Below, one piece after another: positions 8,297 through 15,322 of a stretch of 64,000 bases of DNA. Position 1 is the stretch's first letter. Every line of letters starts with the position of its first letter. The notes beneath the pieces are model-generated. The model saw nothing but the letters and a program-made list of their open reading frames with translations, had not been told where the DNA came from and ran no database searches. The translations under genes were made by a program, and so were the position numbers. Origin of the DNA: DASQUK01 sp046726215 (GTDB lineage Bacteria > Actinomycetota > Acidimicrobiia > Acidimicrobiales > VFJN01); assembly GCA_046726215.1 (NCBI GenBank), contig JBKPAA010000031.1, positions 37,181 to 101,180 of the forward strand, given 5' to 3'.

Positions 8297-9310
8297 CTAG
8301 CGCGGCCCCGTTACCGTACCGCCTGCGGGCCGTTCGCTATAGCGACCGAGAATGCGCCGCGCCGCGTTCCGCCCGGCGTCGGCCAGGGCAGGGACGTCGG
8401 CATCGACCACCCGCACGTCGGGCCCCAGGCGCACCAGCAGGCGCTCGAGCCAGGGCGTGGCCGACACCCACAGCCGCACCCGGAGCCAGCCGCTCCGACA
8501 GTCGGGAGCCGGATTGACCTGGTCGACCGGGTAGGTCTCCACCACCCAGCGGGCGGCCGGCGCCAGGTCGAGCGTCACCCTGGGCGTGTCGGGCCCCGGC
8601 TGGAAGACGTCGCCGGTGCCGGGGTCGTCGGGGGGTATGAACGTCTCGTTCAGCACCTCGACGCCGTAGATGCGGTCGACCCGGAAGAGGCGCTGGTCGT
8701 GGGCCTGATGGCAGTACCCTCGCACGTACCAGGCGCCGTCGTGGGCGAAGACCGAGTGGGGGTCGACGTCGCGTGTCGTCCGCTGGTCGCGGCTGTAGGC
8801 GTAGTAGTCGAGGCGCACGCGCCGCCCCGCCGCGGCGGCCCGGCGGAGCCCGTCCAGGACGCCGGGGCGGGTCTCCCCCAGCGCGACCGAGACCGCGTCG
8901 TCGGGGTCGACCCCGAGCACGGCCGCCACCTTGACCAGGGCGGTGGCCAGCGGCCCTCCGGCTTCGGTGCCGGGGAGCGCCTGCGAGGCCCGGCCGGCGA
9001 CGACCAGGGCCAACCCCTGCTCGGGGGTGAGGTGCAACGGGCGCGCGAACACCTCTGCGAATCGCAACCACACCCGGTCGCCCTCGATGGTCACCTCGAT
9101 CAGCGTGTCGGGTGTGTAGGGGGGCACGCCAACCAGCGACAGCACCTCGAGGTCCTCGAGGAGCTTGCGCCGGTCGACCTGGAAGCGTTCGCAGATCTCG
9201 TCGACCATGGGACCGTCGTGCGACGCGATCCACGGGATCATCGCCAGCATCCGGGCCACCCGGTCGGACGCCTTGGTGCGGGCCGGCGCCGCCTGGGGAC
9301 GCGCGCTCAC
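8297..9310 (-). CDS. pafC: WYL-domain transcriptional regulator PafC
   Basis: Second subunit of the PafBC activator, which in mycobacteria turns on the LexA-independent DNA-damage response (family knowledge). 337 residues: an N-terminal winged-helix region (MVDEICERFQVDRRKLLEDLE), a WYL domain (VRLDYYAYSRDQRTTRDVDP then WYVRGYCHQAHDQRLFRVDR) and a C-terminal WCX-type region. GTG at 9310 overlaps the pafB stop by 4 bp (GTGA), so the two subunits are translationally coupled. Its place in the Pup gene cluster is conserved in actinobacteria, though it does not take part in pupylation. Confidence 0.93.
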   Translation of the reverse strand: MSARPQAAPARTKASDRVARMLAMIPWIASHDGPMVDEICERFQVDRRKLLEDLEVLSLVGVPPYTPDTLIEVTIEGDRVWLRFAEVFARPLHLTPEQGLALVVAGRASQALPGTEAGGPLATALVKVAAVLGVDPDDAVSVALGETRPGVLDGLRRAAAAGRRVRLDYYAYSRDQRTTRDVDPHSVFAHDGAWYVRGYCHQAHDQRLFRVDRIYGVEVLNETFIPPDDPGTGDVFQPGPDTPRVTLDLAPAARWVVETYPVDQVNPAPDCRSGWLRVRLWVSATPWLERLLVRLGPDVRVVDADVPALADAGRNAARRILGRYSERPAGGTVTGPR

Positions 9311-10233
9311 GGGGCCAACGCCTCGAGCCACTCGACGACGTCGGCGCGGAGCTCGGGGGGCCCGAGCACCTCGGCGTGGTCGAGGAATGTGAGCACGAAC
9401 GAACGGAAGTTCTCCCGGTTGGTGACGGTCATCGTGACCACCACCGACCCATCGGCGCGCTCCTCGGCGAGGGCGCCGGGGCCGAGGTGCTGGACTATCC
9501 ACGGCGCCTGGGCCGCGTCGACCAGCACCTGGGCGTCGACGGCGTCCTCCTCCCCGAGCTGCCAGGGCTGGAGCGGCCCCCCCGGCACGGCCGTGGCGGG
9601 CCGCTCGAACCGAGGGGCGCCGAGCCGCTCCACGCCGCTCTCGAACCGGTCGAGGCGGTAGACCCGCTCGTCGTCCCGGGTGTGGTCGAAACCGCTGAGG
9701 TACCAGCGGCCTCGCAGGAAGTCGAGCCGGTAGGGGTCGACCGTGCGCTCCGTGCCCCGGTAGGTGAACCGCACCGGGGTCTCGGCGGCGATGGCGGCGA
9801 ACAGCGGACCCACGTGGCCTGCCGGCAGTGCCGCCACCGCCAGCCCCATGGCGCCGTCGGACTCCCCCACCAGGCCGCCGAGCTTGAGCAGGCCGTCGCG
9901 GGCCGACAGGCCGTCGATCTGCACGACGGACGCCGCCACGTGCAGGGAGGCGAGCTCGTCGGCGCTCAGGCCCGGATCACGGAGGTAGTAGCGGTCCTTG
10001 GGGATGCGATAGCCATCGACCGCGGGGAGCACGCCGGGAACGTCCTGGACCTCGAGCGGCACGCCCATCGCCCGCAGGTCGTCCTTGTCACGCTCGAACG
10101 CCCGCCTGAACGCATCGGTCTCGACGGCGTAGACGCCCAGCCGGTCCCTGATCTCGAGGGCGGACAACGGGCGCGGCGTCTCGAGCAGTAGTGCCGTGAG
10201 GTTGAGCAGCCGTTCGAGCTTCGCCGCCGACAT
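9307..10233 (-). CDS. pafB: WYL-domain transcriptional regulator PafB
   Basis: First subunit of PafBC, 308 residues. The HTH region starts at the N-terminus (AAKLERLLNLTALLLETPRP ... ALEIRDRLGVY), followed by a WYL domain (VRFTYRGTERTVDPYRLDFL then WYLSGFDHTRDDERVYRLDR). The ATG at 10233 is chosen because TACTCT lies exactly 7 nt upstream and the protein then starts MSAAKLERLLNL like its relatives; longer in-frame starts run through the palindromic promoter modules. A candidate operator overlaps its promoter, so pafBC may be regulated through module A. Confidence 0.93.
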   Translation of the reverse strand: MSAAKLERLLNLTALLLETPRPLSALEIRDRLGVYAVETDAFRRAFERDKDDLRAMGVPLEVQDVPGVLPAVDGYRIPKDRYYLRDPGLSADELASLHVAASVVQIDGLSARDGLLKLGGLVGESDGAMGLAVAALPAGHVGPLFAAIAAETPVRFTYRGTERTVDPYRLDFLRGRWYLSGFDHTRDDERVYRLDRFESGVERLGAPRFERPATAVPGGPLQPWQLGEEDAVDAQVLVDAAQAPWIVQHLGPGALAEERADGSVVVTMTVTNRENFRSFVLTFLDHAEVLGPPELRADVVEWLEALAP

Positions 10234-10240
10234 CGAATGA

Positions 10241-10246
10241 AGAGTA
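10241..10246 (-). promoter_or_regulatory. -10 box TACTCT of pafB, leaderless
   Basis: TACTCT, 7 nt before the pafB ATG; 3' end of module A2. Confidence 0.6.
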
Positions 10247-10283
10247 CGCGGTCGGTCGCAGACCGACGCCGCTAGGGGTGGCG
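10241..10283 (-). repeat. Promoter-associated palindromic module, copy A2 (in front of pafB)
   Basis: On the minus strand: CGCCACCCCT, spacer, GGC, then the perfect palindrome GTCGGTC-TGC-GACCGAC (10251-10267), CGCG, and the -10 box TACTCT. The palindrome occupies roughly -34 to -18 of the predicted leaderless transcript, where a repressor or activator would bind. Nearly identical to copy A1. Confidence 0.75.
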
Positions 10284-10300
10284 GGCGGGGGTCGGGCTGG

Positions 10301-10336
10301 AGAGTACGTCGGCCGCAGGCCGACGCCGGTAGGGGT
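10301..10336 (-). repeat. Palindromic module, copy A3, tandem to A2
   Basis: Read on the minus strand: a perfect palindrome GTCGGCC-TGC-GGCCGAC (10308-10324), then G and TACTCT. Compared with A2 both arms changed together (T to C in one, A to G in the other), so the palindrome is kept. The spacer to TACTCT is 3 nt shorter and no start codon sits 7 nt after the box. Confidence 0.7.
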
Positions 10337-10435
10337 CCGAGGCAATACGGTCCGCCCCGGGATTGTCGAGGCAGTGCGCACCGGCCCCCGGGCCCTACTG
10401 CCTCGTCCTGTTGTCGCCGGACCGTATTGCCTCGG
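10337..10435. repeat. ~98-bp nested inverted repeat, copy B1
   Basis: Outer arms are perfect over 18 bp: CCGAGGCAATACGGTCCG (10337-10354) against its complement at 10418-10435. Inner arms CGAGGCAGT (10367-10375) and ACTGCCTCG (10397-10405) nest inside, around a GC-rich loop. It lies 25 bp past the stop of the DUF3866 gene and directly abuts module A3. Copies B2 and B3 share the layout and the GAGGCAAT ends. Confidence 0.8.
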
Positions 10436-10460
10436 GCGGCGGGTGGGGTCGGGCCGGAGG

Positions 10461-11486
10461 CTACCGACCCGCCGGGCGCGGCTGGTCCAGCTCCGCCAGG
10501 GCCTCCGCGACCCACGCACCGGCCGAGGTCGCCGCCGCGAAGAACACCGGATCCTCGGCCGGGCCCCGGCCCATCGAAGTCACGACCAGGTCCGACGCCG
10601 CCAGCACGTCGGAGGCTCCGGGGCCCTCGACCACCGTCGCACCCGCCACCTCCGGGGCCAGCGCTGCCGGGAGCGGCAGCTCGGGGCGGTGGGCCGCCAA
10701 CCGCAGGATGGTGTGGACGTGGTGGCTCACGCCGCGATGGCGCTCGCGGGTGTCGACGCCCGACGCGCGACAGCAGAGCGCCACCCGACCCCCCAGGGCG
10801 TGGGCCGCGTCGATGACCGCCGCCGCCTCCACGGCGGTTGTACCCAGCGACGACGCCGTGCCCACGACGCCTGGGCCCATGCCCACGATGGCGACGTCCG
10901 CGCCCGCCACGTGGCGGGCCAGCGCCAGCGCCGACGGGACCGACACCGCCTCGAGGTCACCGCCGAAGGCGTTCCCGGCGGTGATGGTGGTTTCCACGAC
11001 ACCCCGCGTCCGCAGGGCGTGCACCAGGTCGGAGAGCGCCAGCGGCAGCGCGGCGCCGTCGGTCATGACGTAGGCGATGCGGACCGCCGGCCGCAGGTGT
11101 CGGACCACCGCCGCCACCACGCCCACCTGGCTGTGCAGCGAGCAGGCGACCACCGGCATCCCATCCAGCGCCTCGGGCAGGTCCGCCAGTTCCTCCTCGG
11201 CGGCGCCGGTGTCGACCTGGAGGCTCGTGTAGCGCAGCTTCATGATGTGGCCCGGCCCTGGCTGCGACCAGGTGCGACGGCTGAGGTTCCAGTGGACGAC
11301 GTGCCACCCGCCGGTGCCCAGCCCGAGGTCGACGGCGCTGGTGTTGAGGACCACCGGATCCCCCGCCCCCACCGTGCCGATCAGTGCGGTGAGCACGTAC
11401 GCACGCCCGGCGTCGGTGGCCACCCGCTGCAGGCCCTCCCGCTCGGACAGGACCTCGGTGACCGTCGTGGTGACGAACTTCGACAC
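10461..11486 (-). CDS. DUF3866 family protein
   Basis: 341-residue protein of the actinobacterial DUF3866 family, function unknown. Recognisable stretches are the N-terminal ALIGTVGAGDPVVLNTSAVD, the GHIMKLRYTSLQVD segment, DVAIVGMGPGVVGTASSLG and VVTSMGRGPAEDP near the C-terminus; the glycine-rich segments suggest a nucleotide- or sugar-binding fold, which is inference. GTG at 11486 is used because a TACGTT box lies 6 nt upstream and the sequence before it reads out of the pafA gene. It sits between pafA and pafB on the same strand, 17 bp after pafA. Copy B1 follows its stop. Confidence 0.85.
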   Translation of the reverse strand: MSKFVTTTVTEVLSEREGLQRVATDAGRAYVLTALIGTVGAGDPVVLNTSAVDLGLGTGGWHVVHWNLSRRTWSQPGPGHIMKLRYTSLQVDTGAAEEELADLPEALDGMPVVACSLHSQVGVVAAVVRHLRPAVRIAYVMTDGAALPLALSDLVHALRTRGVVETTITAGNAFGGDLEAVSVPSALALARHVAGADVAIVGMGPGVVGTASSLGTTAVEAAAVIDAAHALGGRVALCCRASGVDTRERHRGVSHHVHTILRLAAHRPELPLPAALAPEVAGATVVEGPGASDVLAASDLVVTSMGRGPAEDPVFFAAATSAGAWVAEALAELDQPRPAGR

Positions 11487-11503
11487 CCGGCGAACGTACC
11501 GAA

Positions 11504-12862
11504 CTAGAGGCCGGCGATGAGCTTCTCGACGCGCTCGTCGCGGGCCTTGAACGGGTCCTTGCACAGGACCGTGCGCTGGGCCTGGTCGTTGAGCTTCAGG
11601 TGCACCCAGTCGACCGTGTAGTCGCGCTTGCGTTCCTTGGCCCGGCGGATGAACTCGCCTCGCAGCCGTGCCCGGGTGGTCTGCGGTGGCGTCTCGACGG
11701 CGTCGTCGATGGCATCGTCGGTGGTGACCCGGTCGACCATCCCCCGCTCTTGCAGCCGGTAGAACAGGCCCCGCTCGCGATTGACATCGTGGTACTGCAG
11801 GTCGATGAGGGCGACGCGGGGGTGGCTGAGCGGGAGGTCGTGCCTGGCGCAGTAGGCCTCGATCAGCTTGTGCTTGATCACCCAGTCGCACTCGCGGTCC
11901 AGCTTGTACGGGTCGGACTCGAGCACCGTCAGGCAGTGCTCCCACATCTCCAGGGCCTGCAACTCCAGGGGCGACAGACCCTTGGTGTCGCCGTAGCGCC
12001 GTGCCCGCTCCAGGTACTCGCCCTGGATCTCGAGGGCCGACGCCTCCCGCCCGTTGGCCAGCCGCACCGTGCGCTTGCCCGACAGATCGTGGCTGATCTC
12101 CCGAATGGCCCGGATCGGGTTCTCGAGCGTCATGTCCCGCAGCACGAACGAGGGGTCCTCCAGCATCCGCAGCAGGATCGACGTGGCCCCGACCTTGAGG
12201 AACGTGGCGTACTCGCTCATGTTGGAGTCGCCGACGATGACGTGGAGTCGGCGGTAACGCTCGGCGTCGGCGTGGGGCTCGTCGCGGGTGTTGATGATCG
12301 GACGGCTCCGGGTGGTCGCCGACGACACCCCCTCCCAGATGTGCTCGGCCCGCTGGGCGATGCAGTACATGGCGCCCCGGGCGGTCTGGAGGACCTTGCC
12401 CGCCCCGGCATAGATCTGCCGCGACACGAAGAACGGGATCAGCACCTCGGCGTAGTGGCTGAAGTCGTCGCGCCGGGACGTCAGGTAGTTCTCGTGGCAA
12501 CCGTAGGAGTTGCCGGCCGAGTCGGTGTTGTTCTTGAACAGGTAGATGACCCCCCGAATGCCCTCCTCCCGCAGCCGCTGCTCGGCCGAGACGAGCAGCT
12601 GCTCGAGGATCCGCTCACCCGCCTTGTCGTGCGTGACCAGGTCGAGGATCGAATCGCACTCGGGGGTGGCGTACTCGGGGTGGCTGCCCACGTCGAGATA
12701 GAGCCGGGCGCCGTTGGCGAGGAAGACGTTGCTGGACCGACCCCACGACACGACCCGGCGGAACAGATAGCGGGCCACCTCGTCGGGGCTCAGCCGGCGC
12801 TGGCCGCGGAGCGTGCACGTAACGCCGTACTCGTTCTCGAGCCCGAAGATGCGTCGCTCCAC
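11504..12862 (-). CDS. pafA: Pup--protein ligase PafA
   Basis: Joins the C-terminal Glu of Pup to substrate lysines using ATP. The protein starts VERRIFGLENEYG, which puts the metal-binding Glu at position 9, as in mycobacterial PafA, and the catalytic Asp in GARLYLDVGSHPEYAT at 57. The 452-residue length equals that of the mycobacterial enzyme. Start GTG 12862 is set by TAGCGT exactly 7 nt upstream; a GTG three codons earlier is less likely. Unlike Dop it has no Dop-loop insertion. It is separated from prcA by a small plus-strand gene, so the Pup genes are not one transcript here. Confidence 0.97.
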   Translation of the reverse strand: MERRIFGLENEYGVTCTLRGQRRLSPDEVARYLFRRVVSWGRSSNVFLANGARLYLDVGSHPEYATPECDSILDLVTHDKAGERILEQLLVSAEQRLREEGIRGVIYLFKNNTDSAGNSYGCHENYLTSRRDDFSHYAEVLIPFFVSRQIYAGAGKVLQTARGAMYCIAQRAEHIWEGVSSATTRSRPIINTRDEPHADAERYRRLHVIVGDSNMSEYATFLKVGATSILLRMLEDPSFVLRDMTLENPIRAIREISHDLSGKRTVRLANGREASALEIQGEYLERARRYGDTKGLSPLELQALEMWEHCLTVLESDPYKLDRECDWVIKHKLIEAYCARHDLPLSHPRVALIDLQYHDVNRERGLFYRLQERGMVDRVTTDDAIDDAVETPPQTTRARLRGEFIRRAKERKRDYTVDWVHLKLNDQAQRTVLCKDPFKARDERVEKLIAGL

Positions 12863-12869
12863 TGATCGC

Positions 12870-12875
12870 ACGCTA
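12870..12875 (-). promoter_or_regulatory. -10 box TAGCGT of pafA, leaderless
   Basis: TAGCGT, 7 nt before the pafA GTG. The divergent gene at 12912 has its own -10 box 23 bp away on the other strand. Confidence 0.6.
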
Positions 12876-12898
12876 CCGCCGCGGTCCTTGGGCGCGGG

Positions 12899-12904
12899 TA
12901 CCGT
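12899..12904 (+). promoter_or_regulatory. -10 box TACCGT of the 122-aa DUF2007-like gene, leaderless
   Basis: TACCGT, 7 nt before the GTG at 12912; divergent from the pafA promoter. Confidence 0.55.
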
Positions 12905-12911
12905 CTCGGGG

Positions 12912-13280
12912 GTGCCCATCGGCCCCATGGTGCCGCTCACGACCGCCGCCAACCCCTTGGCGGCCCGCATCCTCGCCGCCCACCTGGGTGCCGAGGGGAT
13001 CGTCTGGGAGCTGCGCGGCAACGTCGACGGCCCCTACCCCGTCGGTCCCGTCGAGGTGCTGGTGCCCGCCGACGACCTCGAACTGGCCCGGGCCCTGGTG
13101 AGCAGCGACGACGGGTCGCTCACCGCCATCGACGAGGAGCTCGGGCCCGACACGCTCGACAACCCCCCGGAACCGGCGACCGCCGGCCGGGACCGACCGG
13201 TGCGGACCGTCATCCTGGTGGTCTGCCTGGTGCTGGTGTTCCTGTTCGTACTCGGGCGCGTCCTCGTCCTCGGCGGCTGA
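12912..13280 (+). CDS. DUF2007-like protein with C-terminal transmembrane helix
   Basis: 122-residue protein. The N-terminal half (AARILAAHLGAEGIVWELRG ... VEVLVPADDLELARALV) has the compact fold pattern of DUF2007 (putative signal transducing protein); an acidic linker leads to one C-terminal helix (TVILVVCLVLVFLFVLGRVL), so it is probably tail-anchored. GTG at 12912 is chosen over ATG 12927 because of the TACCGT box 7 nt upstream. It lies divergently between pafA and prcA, on the strand opposite to the proteasome genes. A role in the Pup system is suggested only by position. Confidence 0.75.
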   Translation: MPIGPMVPLTTAANPLAARILAAHLGAEGIVWELRGNVDGPYPVGPVEVLVPADDLELARALVSSDDGSLTAIDEELGPDTLDNPPEPATAGRDRPVRTVILVVCLVLVFLFVLGRVLVLGG

Positions 13281-13294
13281 CCGCTCACGCCCCG

Positions 13295-14095
13295 TCAGGG
13301 CGCGGTGTCCGGGGGCTCCTCGGGCGTCGCCTCTCCCGGGGGCTCGTGCGCGCTCGGCTCGCTCGTTGCCTCGGCGGGCGGCGGGCCTTCGGGCGGGGCC
13401 TCGACCGTCACCTCTCCTCCGGCCAGCGCCGACCCCGTGGCCTCGTCGGAGAGGCGCCGGAACGCCCGCCGGCCGTTGCCCCGCACCAGCACGGCCACTT
13501 CCAGCTCGGCGGGCGTCAGCGTGCGGTCGGGCCCGGCGAGAGCCGTCACCGCCGCCCTCAGCGCTGCGTCGAGCGCCAATCCCGATTCGTAGGTCTCCTT
13601 GAGCCGCATCGCTATCGCGTCGGCCTCGCCCCCCAGGACGGTGAAACCGTGCTCGTCGACGACCGTGCCGTCGTAGAGGATGTGGAAGAGGCGATCGCCC
13701 TCCGCATCGGGGCCCACCTCGGCCACGACGATCTCGACCTCCATGGGCTTGACCTCGTGGGTGAACACATCGCCGAGCATCTGGGCGTAAGCGTTGGCCA
13801 GGCTCTGGGCATCGACGTCCTCGCGGCTGAACGAGTAGCCCTTGAGGTCGGCGTGTCGCACGCCGGCGATGCGCAGCCGGTCGTACTCGTTGTACTTGCC
13901 CGCCCCGGCGAAGGCGATCCGGTCGTAGATCTCGCTGACCTTGTGGAGGGTCGAGGAGGAGTTCTCGGCGCAGATGAGGATGCCGTCGACGTAGATGAGC
14001 GCCGCCAGGGCCTTGCCCCGCGCGATGCCCTTGCGCGCGAAGTCCGCCTTGTCCTTCATCATCTGCTCGGCGGGGACGTAGATCGACATGCTCAT
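13295..14095 (-). CDS. prcA: Proteasome alpha subunit PrcA
   Basis: Structural alpha ring subunit of the 20S proteasome, 266 residues. It begins with the gating N-terminus and conserved YVPAEQMMKDKADFARKGIARG, followed by ALIYVDGILICAEN and the alpha-type EIYDRIAFAGAGKYNEYDRL segment. The last 60 residues are a low-complexity tail rich in E, P, A and G, a little longer than usual. The ATG at 14095 overlaps the prcB stop by 4 bp (ATGA), matching the beta-then-alpha order seen in other actinobacteria. Confidence 0.97.
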   Translation of the reverse strand: MSMSIYVPAEQMMKDKADFARKGIARGKALAALIYVDGILICAENSSSTLHKVSEIYDRIAFAGAGKYNEYDRLRIAGVRHADLKGYSFSREDVDAQSLANAYAQMLGDVFTHEVKPMEVEIVVAEVGPDAEGDRLFHILYDGTVVDEHGFTVLGGEADAIAMRLKETYESGLALDAALRAAVTALAGPDRTLTPAELEVAVLVRGNGRRAFRRLSDEATGSALAGGEVTVEAPPEGPPPAEATSEPSAHEPPGEATPEEPPDTAP

Positions 14096-14940
14096 CTGAC
14101 GGATCCTCCGTCGCCGATGGTCGGGGGGACGCCCGCCACGGTGGCGCTCCCGGGCATCGACAGCCGCTCGACCAGGGCCCGGAAGCGACTGGCGACGTCG
14201 GCGCCGTCGAGGCGGGCGAAACCGTCGGCGGTGATGGTCGCCACGACCGGGTAGATGCCGCGCACGAGGTCGGGGCCGCCGGTGGCCGCGTCCTCGTCGG
14301 CCGCCTGGAACAGCGCGTTGATCGCCAGGTCGATGGCGGCGTCGCGATCGAAGTCGGCCTGGTAGCCGATCTTGATGACCGTGCCGGCGTGCAGGCTGCC
14401 GGACCCGGTGGCGGCGAAGTCGCTCTCCTCGTAGCGCCCACCGGTCACGTCGTACTCGAAAAGCCGCCCGGTGCCGCGCTTGGTGTCGAACCCGGCGAAC
14501 AGGGGCACGACGGCGAACCCCTGCATGGCGGCGGGCAGGTGCCCACGGACCATCTGGGCGAGCTGGTTGGCCTTGCCCTCCAGGGACAGCTCGGCCCCCT
14601 CGACCTTCTCGTAGTGCTCGAGCTGGAGCTGGAACAGCTTCACCATCTCCACGGCCGGGCCGGCCGCGCCGGCGATGGCGACACCCGAGTGGCGGTCGGC
14701 CGGGAACACCTTCTCCATCGTGCGATGGCTGATGAAGTTGCCGGCCGTCGCCCGCCGGTCGCCGGCCATGACCACGCCGTCGCCGAAGCGGATGGCCACG
14801 ACGGTCGTGCCGTGGGTGATCTCGTGGGGCTGCAGTTCCCGGGGCAGATCGGCCCAATCGGGCTCGCTCCCGGCGCGCTTGAGGACTTCGAGGAACGAGG
14901 GGCCGGGATCGTCACCGGCCGGGAAGAACGGCAGGGTCAT
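14092..14940 (-). CDS. prcB: Proteasome beta subunit PrcB
   Basis: Catalytic beta subunit, 282 residues, made as a precursor. The propeptide ends ...ITHG at residue 44, exposing Thr45 (TTVVAIRFGDGVVMAGDRRAT) as the N-terminal nucleophile; the Asp and Lys of the active site follow in GDRRAT and MEKVFPADRH. A TAGCCT box lies 9 nt before the ATG, so it can be transcribed from its own near-leaderless promoter as well as from upstream. A hairpin sits between pup and prcB, which may set their relative expression. Confidence 0.97.
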   Translation of the reverse strand: MTLPFFPAGDDPGPSFLEVLKRAGSEPDWADLPRELQPHEITHGTTVVAIRFGDGVVMAGDRRATAGNFISHRTMEKVFPADRHSGVAIAGAAGPAVEMVKLFQLQLEHYEKVEGAELSLEGKANQLAQMVRGHLPAAMQGFAVVPLFAGFDTKRGTGRLFEYDVTGGRYEESDFAATGSGSLHAGTVIKIGYQADFDRDAAIDLAINALFQAADEDAATGGPDLVRGIYPVVATITADGFARLDGADVASRFRALVERLSMPGSATVAGVPPTIGDGGSVR

Positions 14941-14949
14941 TGCTGACGG

Positions 14950-14955
14950 AGGCTA
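14950..14955 (-). promoter_or_regulatory. -10-like box TAGCCT in front of prcB
   Basis: TAGCCT, 9 nt before the prcB ATG; would leave a leader of about 2 nt. Confidence 0.35.
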
Positions 14956-15023
14956 CCGGCTGGCTACGAGCCCGCAGTCACGTGTCGGACGGCCGGGCCG
15001 TGCGGGTACCTCGGAAACGGCAC

Positions 15024-15053
15024 GGCGCCTCCCCTGGCCCGTGGGGAAGCGCC
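15024..15053 (-). terminator. Hairpin between pup and prcB, possible attenuator
   Basis: Arms GGCGCCTCCCC (15024-15034) and GGGGAAGCGCC (15043-15053) pair with one mismatch around an 8-nt loop. There is no T-run. It is the only clear structure in the 155-bp pup-prcB gap and could give more pup than proteasome mRNA. Confidence 0.45.
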
Positions 15054-15095
15054 TGCACACCGAGGACTGGTGGACCTATTCGTGCTATCTGGCGG

Positions 15096-15293
15096 CTACT
15101 CGCCGCCCTTCTGGACGTAGGCCTTGACGAAGTCCTCGGCGTTCGTCTCCAGCACCTCGTCGATCTCGTCCAGCAGGTCGTCGAGCTCGGCCTTGATCTT
15201 CTCGCCCTGATCCGAGGCCGGGGGCGCCTCCTCGACAACCTCTTCCTCGCGAACGGGGGTGTTTGTCTTTCGTTTCTGCTCTCGCTCAGCCAT
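15096..15293 (-). CDS. pup: Prokaryotic ubiquitin-like protein Pup (Glu-ended)
   Basis: 65-residue intrinsically disordered tag, very rich in E, K and D, with the helical proteasome-binding segment KIKAELDDLLDEIDEVLE and the C-terminus YVQKGGE. It ends in Glu, not Gln, so it does not need deamidation by Dop before ligation by PafA (established for Pup proteins ending in Glu). The ATG at 15293 is preceded by AGGAAGG at about 10 nt. It lies 29 bp after dop, as is typical. Confidence 0.98.
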   Translation of the reverse strand: MAEREQKRKTNTPVREEEVVEEAPPASDQGEKIKAELDDLLDEIDEVLETNAEDFVKAYVQKGGE

Positions 15294-15322
15294 GTGCCCC
15301 GCACCTTCCTATTGGCCCAGCC

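Noticed and set aside
10301..10336. Module A3 as the promoter of a short gene
   Set aside because: No start codon or ribosome-binding site follows its TACTCT box at a suitable distance; it may be a decayed duplicate.
10337..10435. CRISPR repeat or insertion sequence at element B1
   Set aside because: There is no regular repeat-spacer array and no transposase; the copies are single, far apart and folded as nested inverted repeats.
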